A program made the translations under genes and the position numbers. From contig LUGG01000047.1 in the NCBI GenBank assembly GCA_001683735.1, forward strand, positions 1 through 64,000: a stretch of 64,000 nt of DNA, written 5' to 3'. The notes beneath the pieces were generated by a model that was not told the DNA's origin, did no database searches, and worked only from the letters and a program-made list of their open reading frames with translations. Positions 1-13,178 of the stretch are shown piece after piece. The DNA comes from Grifola frondosa (taxonomy: Eukaryota > Basidiomycota > Agaricomycetes > Polyporales > Grifolaceae). How positions within the stretch are numbered: the first letter of the stretch is position 1; every line of letters starts with the position of its first letter.

Positions 1-1450
1 CGCTTCTTACCGGGCGAAGGTACGTCCTCTTCCGTGAGGACTGCAAGATCCCCCAATGTGAGTCCACCAGAAGCCGCAGCAAGTGATCGACGGTTTGGAT
101 GGCTACCCGCGCCGTGGCGCTCGCGCAGGGATCCACCCGTCATCTTCGAGATGTTGTATGTCGAAAACCGTTTCGAGGCGCGGCGCTCGAGCGCATCGCT
201 CTTCTTTAGCGCTGCAAGCGAGTTTTGCACGGCAGGGGGAGAGTCATCTGGGGGTGGCAGGCTTCCCGGAGAGATTGGAGTTTCAACGGTAGGTGTCTCA
301 GCTGGAGGAGCATCATCTATGGGAGTACCATCGACAACAACTGCGGGAGGAGGAGGCGTAGAGGAGACGGGTCGGTCGATGAGAGAGTAGCGTTTAACAT
401 GTCCCGGCACGGCAGAAGCCGTGCGTGGCGTGTCATGCTCTGGGAGTGGTGAGGGAGTAACCTCAGTACCATTTGATGGAGGATGAAAGGTCTGGTCTAC
501 TGCGGACGTGGAGTGTGCACGCACAGGATAGCCATTTGCGTGCGCAAGCTGCGGACGGGGTGCAACGGGGGTGGAGGAGCGCGATAGCGTAGAAGGTGTA
601 GCATCTCCGTTTGCGGTGACGCCAGGGACAAAGCCGCCGACAAACGGTTCAGGAGATTCATTTGTCGTAGATGGGACGGGATTGCCGTCAGAAGCAGACT
701 GTTTGCGCCGAGTAGAAGAAGTTGCACTTCGGCGGGCGAGACTGTCTCGATCTGAAGTCGATGGCATGGCGGCGCGCGCTGATTGTGTGCGACTAGCGGC
801 ACCATCGTCACGCTGGGAGAAACGGGACTTGCTCTCGCGGTCGCTCGCGGTAAGGTCGGAACGGTGTTTGTGGTCAGAGACAATCCTGCGGTATATGGAC
901 TGCTTGCCGCGGAGGCCCTGGAGGAGGTGGGTGATGATCTTGCGGACCGCGGGAAGATATATCTCGAGGTTCTCTGGAGTAGCATCTTCGGAGAGACAGG
1001 TCTCGAGGACAGAACGCAAGTCTTCCGGAACGGTTAGAAGTTCGCTACGGGAGTTGTAAAGACTTGTGTATGATGACCGGAGGGGAATCGACTCACGTCA
1101 TATCGATGCTGAACGCCGCAAATGCTCCCACTGCCGCATTGAAGTCATTGCCTAACCGGACGTAGACGTCGCTAACTTGGTTTTCGTCGACTTCTTGCTT
1201 ACTCCATTGTGTAAGAGACTCTAGCAAAGCCTTGATAGACACAAGAAGGCGGGTCACAGCAGACTCTACGGCTGGCTGTTCTGGATGAGACCGGGTAAGG
1301 TCATAGAAAAGGAAAGATATGAGCACACACACTGGGATTAGCACGAGTCGAGCCACGTTCAGTCCTAGAAGAGGATGCTACAGAAACGTTCGATGACACA
1401 GATTGGTTTGTCCTTCTGGAAGGGTGAGCAGGCTGTCGAGCAGAAGACAT
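1..1450 (-). CDS. BUD6: Bud6/AIP3 actin-interacting protein, N-terminal part (3' end outside window)
   Basis: Polarity factor that in other fungi binds actin and formins at growth sites. Seen: three exons, 1450-1333, 1280-1097 and 1062 to the window edge, with good GT..AG introns (52 and 34 bp) and an open frame across the whole last exon. The protein starts MSSARQPAHPSR, then has the conserved Bud6 N-terminal block: SAVTRLLVSIKALLESLTQW, a VSDVYVRLGNDFNAAVGAF segment and, after intron 2, LPAVRKIITHLLQGLRGKQ. A Ser/Pro-rich linker follows, then the RFSTYNISKM motif found before the coiled-coil core. Known of family: the C-terminal core nucleates actin with Bni1; that part is missing here. The start is the first Met after the in-frame upstream Met that fits the family. 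It is head-to-head with the Axl2-like gene. The second intron is short. Confidence in the family is high. Confidence 0.86.
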
Positions 1451-1942
1451 CGTGAAACAGGTCAAGCGACGACCAAGACGACCAGCAACGACGAGAGTCA
1501 CGGTCTGAATGCTGCTGAGTGTCTTCTCTGATCTCTTGACGCCTTACGTAATCATACTGGACGAGCCTTCATATGGTCTCGACTGTTTGTCTCAGTGTGA
1601 TCAAAATTTTTCCCAGTTCAAATCAATCACTAGAATTTTCAAGAGATATACTGATAGTAAAACTTGACGAAACAGTACAGACAAGAGTGAAGGGCCAAAA
1701 GTCATTAGCGCACGTGATCGAGCTGAGCACGTGCCGGACGCGTTATTGATGGATGTTTGTTAACGGTTCAGGTTCGGTGCACGCGTCAGGACGCGTTAGC
1801 ATTTGTTCCCTCCGTCGTCGACCGGCTACGTTCTTCACTGCCGCCAGTGTCTTGATTCCATCACCTCTGCTGTTCAACATAGTGAGGTCGCTGGTCGACT
1901 TGGTACTTCCGCTTCTAGACGTGGCCCTTTCTGCCCATCACT
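1451..1942. promoter_or_regulatory. Divergent intergenic promoter region between BUD6 and AXL2-like genes
   Basis: 492 bp separate the two start codons, which point away from each other. No clear TATA box is seen at a standard distance for either gene. The region holds a CACGTG E-box-like site near 1711 and a related GCACGTGCC site near 1730. Shared control of two polarity genes is inference from the arrangement only. Confidence 0.5.
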
Positions 1943-4900
1943 ATGCTTGTCATTCTTTTGTCTGTTCTTGCCTCCGCGAACCTGGCATATGCCTCGACTG
2001 TATCTGTAATGTCTCCTCTTAACGATCAACTCCCTCCTATTGCCCGTATAAACGCTCTTTTTACTTGGACTTTTTCAAGCCAAACTTTTGTCTCCTCCAC
2101 CAACGCTACCTTGGAATACTCAGCATCTGCCTTACCATCTTGGCTTTTCTTTGATTCATCGAGTCTTACTCTGCATGGATTGCCTTCTGCAGATGACGAA
2201 GGGGCACCTGGAATTACTATCACTGCTCGTGATCCAAAGTCTTCTGATTCTGCATCGTCTCATGTAACTCTCTGCGTGACGCCTTATCCAGCTCCATCCC
2301 TCAACATTCCAGTCACTCAGCAGTTCTCAGCCTCTAATCCATCATTGTCCTCGGTATTTCTGTTGGCCTCCAACTCGGCGCTGTCTACTTCTCATCCTGG
2401 TCTACGCATTCCCCCGAAATGGTCATTCAGCATTGGTTTCCAGTACAACACCTTCACTGCGGATGGAGATATCTACTATGCTGCATCCCAAGCCGATGGA
2501 TCACCTATCCCTGATTGGATGAGTTTCAATCCCAGAGCGATTACCTTCGACGGAGTCACTCCGTCGCAAAACTTGACTGGGTCACTGACAATATCTTTGA
2601 TGTTACATGCGGCTGATCAAGCAGGCTACTCCGCGGCATTCTTGCCTTTCGATATTGTCATCGCAGCTCATGAGCTGTCTCTGTCTACTGAGGAACTCCC
2701 AACCATCAATATCACTGCTGCAACTCCGTTCAATTTCAGCCTTAATTCTGCAGCAGACTTTTCCGGTGTTCTACTCGACGGTGAACCTGTGCGCTCGTCC
2801 GACATTGTCAGCTTGGACATGGATACCTCCCGGTTCGCTAGCTGGCTTAAATATGACCCTTTTAGCAAGACTCTGAGCGGACAGCCTCCTTCTGATCTGA
2901 ACGGCGGTGCGCACAACCCTCTTCTCCCTGTGACTTTGATTTCGTCGGTCAACCAGACCATCCATACGAACGTCTCTCTGGCTGTTGTACCGTCGTTTTT
3001 CTCCACAGCCACTCTGCAGCCTATTTTGATTACTCCTGGCCACGCCGTGCAATTCGATTTGGAGTCATATTTCTCGAACAGCAGCGGTCTTGGTAGTCAG
3101 AATACTGACGTCAACCTTACTGCTGCCTTCGATCCACCGGAATCAGGTAACTATCTGACCTTCCAACCAGGCTCTGCGCAGCTTGTGGGTACAGTTCCGG
3201 TTAACATCACTGCTTATGACCATATCACCATCACGTTCACCGCCTACTCGCGTATCACCCATTCGACTTCTCATACCATTCTCCCCATCTCATTGTCTAC
3301 CACCGACTATGCTCATCAACACTCGGCTTCTGGCAATCTCTCCGTATCCGCACGTGCGAAGTTGTTGCTGGCCCTCAAGATAGCCTTTGGTGTAGTTAGC
3401 GGAATTATTCTTCTGGTCATGTCCTTCGCCGCGTTCCGTCGCTACGCTCGAGTTCCTGATACTGCTGGTGGGGCGAAGAAGGAAGATGTGGGTGGACTGC
3501 AGAAGAAATGAAGTGGTACGGCATCGGCATCAAGGTTGGTGGCGCGGCATACGACGGCCCCAAGAGCGAGTACGGCTACGGGTCCTTGGAGAAAGCTGCA
3601 ACCTCAGAGAAGGACGAAACAGGCGGCCATGGGAACTTGGGTGTGGAATTGCGTCGTGTGCTCACGCGTACCCCCTCCAACCCCATGTCCCTACTCAGCC
3701 CTCGGAGCCCACAGAGCCCCGGCGTCATGCGCAAAGGCGACTTCATCGGCAAGATCAGGACGACCGCGCGTATCGTCAGCGATAAATACAGGGTCGTGAG
3801 TGACAAGTACAAGCGAGCGGTTGGTGGTTCCAGGAGGCCTGTAATCTCGAAGCCTATGCTCATCATGACTAGCGACAACCGCGCAAGCGCACTAGCAGGC
3901 AGGACCATAGATGGCTTACCGTTCACGGATAGTGCGGGCGGGCTAGATGTACGTCCGAGGCCACATTCCGAGGCCATACCGTTCGAAGACATGGATCTCA
4001 GCCAGTATGCTCCGAGTGGGATGACTAGCGTAGCTGGCTCGCCCTCGTCCTCCACCGGCCAACGCTCTATCCCCCGCCGTCGTGCAGACTTCGCTCCTCC
4101 TCGGACACCTGTTGTGATCACGACGCCTCCACAGGTACATCTAGACGAGCACCACACGCATACGCGGTCCGTAGAATCACTCGCATCGTCCCTTTCCAGC
4201 AACTCGTCCACACGTACGCACGAAAGAGAAGCCATTGTGCAGACCGCCACTCGTGCAACGAGCGTGCGGAGTGCTGCAAGCGCATTATCCTTTCAGTCAC
4301 GCACTAGCACAGGCGTGCATGCACCTGGGAGGCCGCGCCTCGTACCTTTCACGAGCGCAACCCGTGTACCGGTACCAAAGCTACCTACGTCGTTCTTCGG
4401 TGGGGACCCCGATGCGCCCGTAGGCGTTCCTGCGGCCGGCGCGGGAACGAAGCGCGTCGCTAGTCAGATAGCAAAGGTGTTTAGAAGCGCTGCTGGAGGT
4501 CAGGGCGTCATCACCCAGCGTGACAGCCCAGATGACTTGAGCACAGGAGTACAATATGTGCAGGCTTTGGGTGATAATGGACAGCACGCTAGCTCGAACG
4601 GTATGTGTTAATACCGCCGTTTATGGTGCCTATCACTTTCGCTCACTGCTATCTTAGATCATTCGTCGCCTCGCTCATTTTCGTCTTTAGAGTCATCGCA
4701 CCATGGACACCATGGCCGTAAGTCGAAGATATCAACCGTTCCGCGGATGCTAGCGCGCACAGGTGAACAGTTCAAATTCCGTGTGCCAATATCCTACGGC
4801 ATCGGCAAGTCTTCCGCACCTCCCCCGTGGAAGAAATCAAAGGCTCTTGAGGCGAGGCTTATATCAGGGAAGGCATTACCGAAATTCATTAAAGTCAACT

Positions 4901-5067
4901 TGGACGCGGTGGCGAGTGGGGCTGGAGCGGGTAAAGAAAAGCGAGTAGTGGAGTTTTGGGGTACGCCGCAGGCGCGGGACACCGGGGAGGTAAATGTAGG
5001 CCTATATGAACGTGAAGGCGGGGAGTGCGTGGGACGAGTGATCATCGAGGTAGTAGAGAGAAGTTGA
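1943..5067 (+). CDS. AXL2: Axl2-like type I membrane protein with cadherin-like domains (apparent -1 frameshift)
   Basis: Bud-site and septin-linked polarity glycoprotein of the plasma membrane. Seen: signal peptide (residues 1-17, MLVILLSVLASANLAYA), two dystroglycan-type cadherin-like repeats (around SPLNDQLPPIARINALF and LPSWLFFDSSSLTLHGLP), several N-glycosylation sites, one membrane segment near 3355-3435, then a long Ser/Thr-rich cytoplasmic tail. A 57-bp intron at 4601-4657 joins the tail to a conserved C-terminal block (RTGEQFKFRVP, VEFWGTPQARDTGEV). Odd: just after the membrane segment the frame at 1943 ends at a stop (3509-3511), while the homologous reading (GEEGR..., then KWYGIGI) continues one base out of phase from about 3466. 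No usable intron explains this, so a one-base loss in the G-rich stretch 3464-3472 is likely. As written, the tail is out of frame. Confidence 0.82.
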
Positions 5068-6287
5068 TTCTTGGGTTAGTGAACTCTTTGGATCCGGTGT
5101 GCGCTGCACAAGATCCACGATTACTTGTAACAGACGTTAGGTCTTAGTGAATTAATATCCTAGACATAAGTAAGCGGGACAGGCTGATAAATAGCGATAT
5201 TTATTTAGCGCTGTCATGATCTCCGCATTGTTGGTTCGCAACTTTTTCCAGTGACATATTCATGCCAGACTGTTCATTTTGATATTTCTCTTGCGACAGG
5301 TGAAGACAGCGAAGATGCCCCGCAAAATCCTTGAGTGTGGGCGTTTGCATGATGTTCCCGGTCACGCTATGCAATGTGGCACTTTACGAAAAGTTGACAA
5401 CAAGTAGTGAGTACAAGTTGTTGTTTACATCCAATACTTTGTTTCAATGTACAGCCCGTAGTATTTGCAACTAACGCACTGATTCAGTGAATTGAGGTCG
5501 CGCCAAGCGACCCAAGGTTGAAGTATCATGATGTCGTATCCCCCCAAAAAAGCGGCCGGCGAACGACGAATACCACAACCCAATCGGACACTTTATAGTA
5601 AGGATCGGCCATAATTCGATCCTCAGGTGTTTCTAACTGTCTCTTGATACCTATCGGTGTGGGGAAGAATTTCTCGACCTACAAAGGAGAAGGTACTTCG
5701 TGAGAAGACAATTCGTACACGTCTCGTTATTGAGCCTGCTCGCTTTTCCTGTAGCGTTCACGTCATTTATGGTGAACGGGTCGGCAACGACCTGTTGGCT
5801 ATAGTCATGCGTGACAGAACCTAAACAAAAGGGGGGCGAATGCGCCACCGTCTTCAGCGGTCTGCGCACAATTTCCTGTCCAATCACCTCAGGCAATATC
5901 ATGATTCTCGTGGTAACATTTATTCTTTCCTGCTCCACTATCTCCGGCGCCGACGTGCAAGAAGATATGCAGACAATGCCCTAGTCCGTTCCAGAGATCA
6001 GCGTTGTAGCAAGGGCCACATCGGAAGAGGTGAGTGGATCCATTGCGCGCACGAAACAACCTTCTGTAGTCATTGAGTCTACGACGTACGATTTCGAGAA
6101 TCCGACGCGGTCCTTGTCGTGGCGTTCACGTAACTCGGGCTCATCGTACCAGATGCCGCCAGCTACATAGGTATCCCGAAATAGTGACTTAACGACGAGC
6201 TCACTCATTGATTTAGCCTAGGTCACGAAATTTCTGCCCCCAAAGTCAATCACCCATGCATCTCGAAGCGCCTCACCGATTCGAATA
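5068..6287. other. Intergenic, no recognised gene
   Basis: 1.2 kb of AT-richer sequence with only short open frames on both strands. A 75-codon minus frame at 5981-6208 and a 95-codon minus frame at 5651-5938 were read; neither resembles a family I know. They could be decayed gene pieces. Confidence 0.5.
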
Positions 6288-7294
6288 TTGCGCGTAACTT
6301 GCGACGCTGAGGCTTCTAGTGACGTCAATCCACCTCGTTTTCCTCCAGAATTATGGGGTATGACCATGACTGAGTCTCTCAGTCTTATGGATCTCCGGAA
6401 TCTCTCGCTCACACATCAATATATTCGAAACGAAACTGAACGCATCATCTATAGAAACGTTGAGATTCATTCCTTCGCAGCTGAAGCGATTCTATTTCTC
6501 GTTGTTGTCCTGCCCGAAACGTGGAAATTCGGTTCGAATGTTCACACTGGACATTCAAGACATGGTACGTTTCTAAGAAGCTGCTTGAAGCATTCCAAAC
6601 GATGGCGAACATCGTGCACCTCTACATACGGAGAATTACAACTTCCAAGCGGAGCCTTGCAAGGCACTTCACCGTAAATTGTAAGTAATTCCAAAAATAA
6701 ACGCGTACTTCATTACTCTGCTCACCAGATGATACCGAATGCCTTCGAAATCAGATTGAGATCAAGGATTTCTCCTTTTACCCCGAGTCTCCATTTACGC
6801 TTCCCGATGATGTACTACCGAAGGTCGAGATCATGGGTACGTGCAGATATTTGTTCCGTAAAATGTCCTCTCACCGTCGCGTTACATATTTGCCCCTCGG
6901 TAAAGTGACAAATTCGCCCTCAGCTCCTCACGTCATGGTGCGCGTAAGGACAACATCATTCACACCTCATCGAAAGGACTCAATACTACGGTCGTCCGCT
7001 TGCAATCTTCGCATTCTCAAGACAGGAAGTCTCGTGGTAGGAGACGAGCGGCGGTGTCCAACACCTCTTTTTTCTCAAGAGAATGCTCCGAAGCTGGCAT
7101 TTTTAGAGATAGAAGACACAGTAGAAAGTGTACGTGCAGTCAAGATCATATCCTTATTGCTTCTCCTTACGCGTTGTGCAGATACTAACGGCACGGGGAT
7201 CAAGAGCAATCAAACCATCCCAGCCGAACGAAGCACCTGGGGCTCTAAAGACTTTAATATGGAGCCCGGGCCGGCTTCAAGAGACCCCATATGA
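6288..7294 (+). pseudogene. Degenerate F-box family gene
   Basis: F-box proteins are substrate adaptors of SCF ubiquitin ligases and are much expanded in Agaricomycetes. Seen: an F-box-like opening (PPRFPPELWGMTMTESLSL, then a short helix and HQYIRNETERIIYRNVEIHS) followed by pieces of the usual downstream region in three different frames: FSLLSCPKRGNSVRMFTLDI (about 6495-6555), SKKLLEAFQTMANIVHLYI (about 6568-6625), and, after a plausible intron ending near 6728, IEIKDFSFYPESPF onward. At least two frame changes lie between these blocks and no introns bridge them. The leucine-rich repeat end is missing. Best read as a decayed paralogue of the intact F-box gene type at 15126. The family is fairly clear; the exact limits are not. 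Confidence 0.55.
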
Positions 7295-7438
7295 AGACGG
7301 TGGCGCTACGTAAATATCAAGAGCACCGCACACGCGATTCTCCAAGCCTGGCCGATAGAGAAATTTATATATGTGAAGTGGACGGCAGTCAATAGTTGCA
7401 AATACCTTACAACTTTCGTGGAGTGCATCCTCTCTCAA

Positions 7439-7473
7439 GATGGTACATAGTCAAGATGGTACTATGTACCATC
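7439..7473. repeat. Small 13-bp inverted repeat (hairpin)
   Basis: GATGGTACATAGT at 7439-7451 is followed after 9 bases by its exact complement ACTATGTACCATC at 7461-7473. It lies in the 630-bp gene-free stretch 7295-7928, which otherwise shows nothing recognisable. Role unknown. Confidence 0.7.
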
Positions 7474-7928
7474 GTTGAGAAGGAATTCAAATACTGGTAG
7501 ATCGATCTGCCATCGTGGCGCAAAGTATAGCAATCGTCATAGCTCCCTCCTGTCGTCAATTAGTGATTACATGATGTGCAGATTGGGATAGGATATGCAT
7601 GGAATTTTATCCTGTTGTATAGAACAAGCATTTGAGTCTGCTATGCTCCACGGTCGACAGAATTGAAATTTGAAACGGCGGCTGCGATTTCTCTTCCTAG
7701 AGCACGTGACTAACGCGTCGCGTGGAGGCGAAGGTTGAACACTCGGTTTGGGCCACGCTCTACCTCCATGACAGCGCAAGAGTCTTATTGTGACCTTAAT
7801 ATCTAAAGTACTTTGCTATTCGACCTTCGTTCCTCACTCGAACACTGTCCAGCAATATCCATGAAACGTTGACTCATCGACACTTGCCTTAAAATATTAA
7901 AAAAAACAACATTCGTACTTGTATCAAA

Positions 7929-9144
7929 ATGGTCGAGCCTTCAGAATTGGCTCAACAGATACCTCCGCGATCTCCAAGCCGCATGGGCTTCCATCGGCCA
8001 CTGCTGATACGTTCAGACTGTCAACTGAATTTGGAGTTCAAGACTTGCAGTGACTCCTGGTCGGACACAAGTGACGAAGATGAACATAGTCTCTGCTCAT
8101 CTGCCCTCTATCATCATCATTCGAGACATGCTCCTGACTATGAAAACTCGGACGACTCCTCTGGCACGGATGATGAAGACGAGGATCCTCGGCTCGACCA
8201 ACGAGCGGCGGAGAGAATCGAGGCGTGGCGTCTGAGATCCGCTTCTACATCGCTATCTGCTCCAGCGAGCTCGTTAGAATCCAATACTGCGGCACAGTTG
8301 CCGATGATCCCACCATCCGCGCGCACACTCGATAACGGTTTCTCTCGCAGAGCATTCACCCAACTCAAGGAGTTCTGGAATATGCGGAAGGCCCATTGGG
8401 AACAATGGAGATTACATTTAGAGGCTACCGAGGCTTCCGATGCTGCGTATGATGGGATCGAGTCGTCCCCTTCCAAACCTACAACCTGCCCCAAACATGC
8501 TTGCGCCGTCCCTCAGGTGGTAGCCCTGCGTCATATCCATCCGGACAACGTTCACCTCGCGTGGCATCGAACGACCCCACCGCTGCTATATATCCGCGTC
8601 TTGGTGACATTGCCAAATTACCAAACGTGCATTCCGCTCACATCGACCGTGCATTTTGCGACCTCCCCACATATACGATTCACAAGATCCTCTTCCTCCA
8701 CGATATGCTGCACAGGGAACAGAAGGTTTCCCCTCATACTACCATCTTCTGCGCTGCTGGAGATAGCGGCACACTTGCTTGCGCACCCGACCAGCTATGC
8801 TCATCTGATTCTAGTTGCGGCGATAAGACTCTCGTGGAAGATGAGCCACGGGCGCTGCAGGGAAAATGTGATATAGCCTGTGGCGATTGCCTGACCTGTG
8901 CGAAGGAGTACGAGGTCAACTGGTTTGCACGTTGGCAGGTCCTTCTGAACAAGACCATGTGCCAGCAGTACGCGTTACTGTTGAACGCCATAGTGAAGGC
9001 CGATCTACGGGAGCGCAGGCCGCATTGGAGGAATCGGCGCGTGACGCGGAAATATCACAGCGGAGGAGCTTACTGGGTGTTCGTATCGAGCGACCTGTGC
9101 GGCCAAAGTTTTTCATACCCGACGACGAGGAGTACATCTGGTGA
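7929..9144 (+). CDS. Conserved basidiomycete protein of unknown function (two frame changes)
   Basis: I know no function for this family, only that the pattern recurs in Agaricomycete genomes. Seen: an acidic, Ser-rich N-terminus (DSWSDTSDEDE, SGTDDEDEDP), a helical block (FTQLKEFWNMRKAHWEQW), then the family core YPRLGDIAKLP with HIDRAFCDLPTYTIHKIL, a block EVNWFARWQVLL, and a short C-terminus KFFIPDDEEYIW. These pieces lie in three frames. The first shift is at the TATATA run near 8588 (one base lost or two gained); the second is between about 8930 and 9100. No credible introns bridge them. Either the locus is decaying or the sequence has two indel errors; the conserved ends in both later frames favour the second. 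Start chosen at the first Met of the long frame. Confidence 0.6.
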
Positions 9145-10653
9145 TTCTACGTGGATCAATGTAGCTTGCGAAAATGTGGGCTGCAACTGGATCGGCAACA
9201 ATGTTGAATGTTACGAATGTTTCATGATTTCACGAGATACCTCACAGCCTTCTATCGTTGTAATATCCCTCGTATTTGTTAGTGCAACTGGTATAATTAA
9301 TCATAATTTCCATGAACCGCGGTAATGAGCGCACACCCACAACCATTCAACCACGACCAAGATCGGATGGACGAGCGCGCACAAGTTGAGTTCTGGCGTG
9401 CAATGTGCCGTTGGCCTATGCGCTACTTGCCACTCGCTCAGGAACAACTGTGAGGAGTGTATCGACAATCGACCTTGCGCTTAATAAAGCGAGGACTATC
9501 CGGAGTCATCGCGAGGATCCTAAAAATGCAAAAATACTGTGGTCATCTCCTTTTGGTTCTTGTGTATATGGTATTCACCTAGGCAAAATGACCGGTAGTT
9601 CCTCGATAAGAATGATATAGCGGTTGCAATATGATGGCAGACGGGAACAGAGCACCACATGAAAGCCATTCGAATGCTCGCCCTGGGACATTCCGTTCAG
9701 GTCATGGAAGGCCGCGCTTTGAAGCAGTAAAAACAGAGCGACGTCATAGCTCACCGTCATGAGCTTTTAAAGGAACATTAATATTGTCCCACCATGACCG
9801 GAGCACATTCCGCCATTATCCTGTCCGACTACAGGCACTTGCGGTGATCATTAATTAACTCGCACAGTGCTATCCGGAATTCGACCGAGGTACTACCTGG
9901 TCCACATGTTTGACACGCCGTGCGAAGACATAGCAGCGACATGGGCGGTCGGAAACGTCGGCGGCCGGAGAGAATGTCAGCTCGTAGACGAGTTGGAATA
10001 TACTTGGTTTCCAAACCAGAAAAGTTGATCCAAGATCCAAGACGCTCTTGTTGAAAGAGATGCACAAATTATGGCGACCAATCGTTGGCGAGCAACCGCT
10101 GTAATAGAGCCGTCATCAGCAAAATGCGCGCGCACAGTTCCACAGCCGCAAACCTGGATTTCGTGTTTTTTTAAATAGGAGGATTTTCAAGAAGCACGTC
10201 GTGCTCGAATACACACCTGACTCCAATGCGCAGTCCAAAGGCAACGCATGAGCGTTGAGTAACGGTCTTTCAAAATTAGCATTGGGTCAATTATATCCGT
10301 TCCGTGGCAGTTATTGTTCCCGTCTAATTGGGGCTGAGGTATGTCGATGCTCGTTTGACGTTCGTCTTAAGGAAATTCAAGGTGTCACAACATGGGCGTG
10401 CAGGTGGACGAAAGCGTATTGCAACAAAGCAGAACTTATACAACGACTGTCCAGCAAGGTGGAGGCGAACTGTTCAGCACAACGGTTATAAGGTAATGCA
10501 GAGAATTAGGAAGTTAGGGGGATATCTGGTCGCGCCTGAGTAGCTGGATATATCTCACACACCCGCTTCCCCGCGACTCGCAGGAAAACGTTCGTGCTCG
10601 CATCGACGCCACTGTCTCCATGATAACGCGTGTAGTGGTGCATGGAGGGAGAT
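9145..10653. other. Intergenic, no recognised gene
   Basis: 1.5 kb downstream of the orphan gene and downstream of the dynein light chain gene. Only short, unrelated frames are present on both strands. No RNA gene, repeat or transposon end was recognised. Confidence 0.5.
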
Positions 10654-11120
10654 CTACGACTTCCAGATGAGGATAGCAAGGGAGCCGATGTAGAAGTAGA
10701 TGAAGTGTTTGGTTTCTGCGGATGAGGCAGAGTGAGAACATGCAAGGACGGATATGGAGCACAAGGAGATGCATGCGACGCGTGAAGACGCGTCTGACGA
10801 GTCGAAGAGAGAGGCAGAATGCAAGAGAAGCAGATAAGCAACATACCATGGGTAACGTAACTGCCAAAGTTCTTCCCAACTACGACGTGCCAGGTAGACC
10901 CATGGCGTCTGTCGAACTCTTTCTTGATGTGGGCAGCAATGTCCTTCTCGATATTGTACTTCTCGAGAGCGGCGGATGCGATGTCGACAGCCTCCTGCTG
11001 CATGTCCTCGCTCATGTCTACATTCTTGATAATGGCTTTAGGGCCCGAGCCTAGTCCGTCTTTGGGACCTGAGCCGGTGTCATTGGAGGAGGAAGTGGGT
11101 GCATCAACTTTGTCTGCCAT
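10654..11120 (-). CDS. DYN2: Dynein light chain LC8-type (DYNLL/Dyn2)
   Basis: Small hub protein that dimerises and binds short peptides in dynein intermediate chain and many other partners. Seen: two exons, 11120-10847 and 10715-10654, split by a 131-bp intron (GTATGT..GCAG). After a 30-odd residue Ser/Gly-rich N-terminal extension the LC8 fold is complete: [20 protein letters not shown], then [36 protein letters not shown] and, in exon 2, [20 protein letters not shown] as the exact family C-terminus. Total about 111 residues against the usual 89, the excess being the N-terminal extension. The frame is clean, with no indels. This is one of the surest calls in the window. Confidence 0.95.
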
Positions 11121-13178
11121 TGTGGAGGATGAGAGCGAAAATGAAGGCTGGGGAAAAGCGGGGATGAGTCCGGGGTTTATGTAGGAAGAAAGAAACTCAC
11201 GAAACGTTTGGAGGAGGGATGTAGAGAGGAGAAGGAGACACGTGGAAGTCGAGCGTGGTCTGGAGACGCGTTGTAGCATGTGCTTCAACCTTCCTCCACT
11301 TCCCCATCTCCGCACTTCGTACTTCATATCTCAAACAACACTCACGCGTTCATGCCAGCCGCCTCAAGTTCTCTTACGGCTTTGCTGGAAATACGCTACA
11401 CTTATCCGCTCATCTCCTCTCATCTCAACCTCCACGACATCCCACCTCCACATGTGCAGGAAGCTATCTACCCACGAGTTCTGCCTCGCATTTGTCTCCC
11501 CGGCGCGTAGGATTATGCACTGAGGTCTTGTCTATCTATGAACACTTGTAGATCCTTCAATGGACGTCTCTGACCCAGGATTGCCACGCAGAAGGTTCCT
11601 ATCCATCTGCTCGTGTGTAGAGAACATGTCACGGTATGTTCGCACATTCATTCGTGCGAGTCTCATGCTCTCGTATGTCCCTCACACCCTCTGATTGCCG
11701 TAGATCTCCCAGATAGGCTATCCATGGCACTTCCATACTCCCGGGATCGTTCGTCCTTTTACTTGGTATGCTCTCATAACCTGTGCGGTCCCAGTCTCAC
11801 GCTCTGTTCTATCCGTCTTCAACTCGGACTTTGTTTCTCCCCCCGCAAGTGCATCCAGCACGTCGTGCGTTATCGTGCGTGTCCTTACACTGCATTGCCC
11901 TATGATGAGGCCGTGTGTTGGCTGCGGGTTTGTCACTGGAATTTTGGTTGACGTACTATTTGGCGTGGCATGCATTCTCCAGGCTATCTGTGCGCTGCAC
12001 TTCCCATGTTTCATTCGCGTTGTGCGTGTCTCGTCCTCATGCTCCCGTCAGTTAAGCTGTCTGATGGGATTCTAGCTTGCCACTTACTGTCAGTCGTGGA
12101 GAACGTATGTTTATGATAAGGTCCTTGCGTTCACAATAGCTGCGTCTGAAGTTTGGCACAGACGTTCGATCAAATGTATGCTTAACACCACCACGTTCCC
12201 CGAACGGCGGCGGTATCACTACATGCCTTCCACGCGAACTATAGTATCGTCAGGGTTCCAGAATTCTCGAACTACCAACTACGCTCTGCGCCTCCTCTCC
12301 GATATTTTTCCACCTCACGTCTATCTCGCACAGATCTAATTCGTGGGACCGATGCGTTCGAGGCTCTCTTTTGTTACTCCGTTCATTTTACGCTGATTCT
12401 TTTGCGGATGTACGTGTGCTCATCATGTGTTTCATTCCGTCAATTAACACGCTCTGCGTGTCATTTCGATATGCGTTCTCGCTCGCAATTATCGATGTCT
12501 ACTTTCAAACTATAGACTAGCCGCAAGATTACAACCCGGTGTGAACTACTTGCTTTCAAGGTTCATTTCTCACACCTTATCCTCACTGACCACCTTTATC
12601 GAGACTCCTATTCGCTCTAATCGGTCACCGGTCATACCCTTGTCAGCACCTGGCTTATCAGTCTGCAGTCAAAATGTTGAACAACTTGGTTCAGAAAGTA
12701 CTGTCGCGATCGTTCCCCGAATTCCGACATGGATCTGCACAGACTACCTAAAAGCGCCATCCCAAAATTGCGGCTTGGCATTGCTCTAAAGTCTGATTCG
12801 GGCGCAAAATGGTCTTCCCCGTGCTGTAGTCATGCCATGTTACAACCATCTACCAGCATCTACCGCGGACACCACTGAGCACATTGTGTTTTAATCCATT
12901 TTCTGTTTAATCCATTTCCATATTATGCGAAACACGGTTTGTACAAGTTCAGACACGTAATGCCGTTAGTGCGCTGTCCGGTTTGATGGCAGTGCTCCCG
13001 CGATCCAGGAACCCGCCCAACAACGATCTATACAGAAGTTCAAATTTGAACTAACTGGATCCATGCACAGCACCGCCTCCGACATTATTGTCGCCAAGAG
13101 AAAATGCGTGCTGGCCGCAACGTAACCGACTCTCAACACTGTTGTTGAGCATTCCTGTCTCTACAGTCTTCTTGCATA
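11121..13178. other. Intergenic, no recognised gene
   Basis: 2.06 kb between the LC8 start and the next gene. Many short frames overlap without matching splice signals or known motifs; the longest (11613-11951 plus, 112 codons) looks random. Stretches are pyrimidine-rich on the plus strand. No RNA gene or repeat recognised. Confidence 0.5.
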
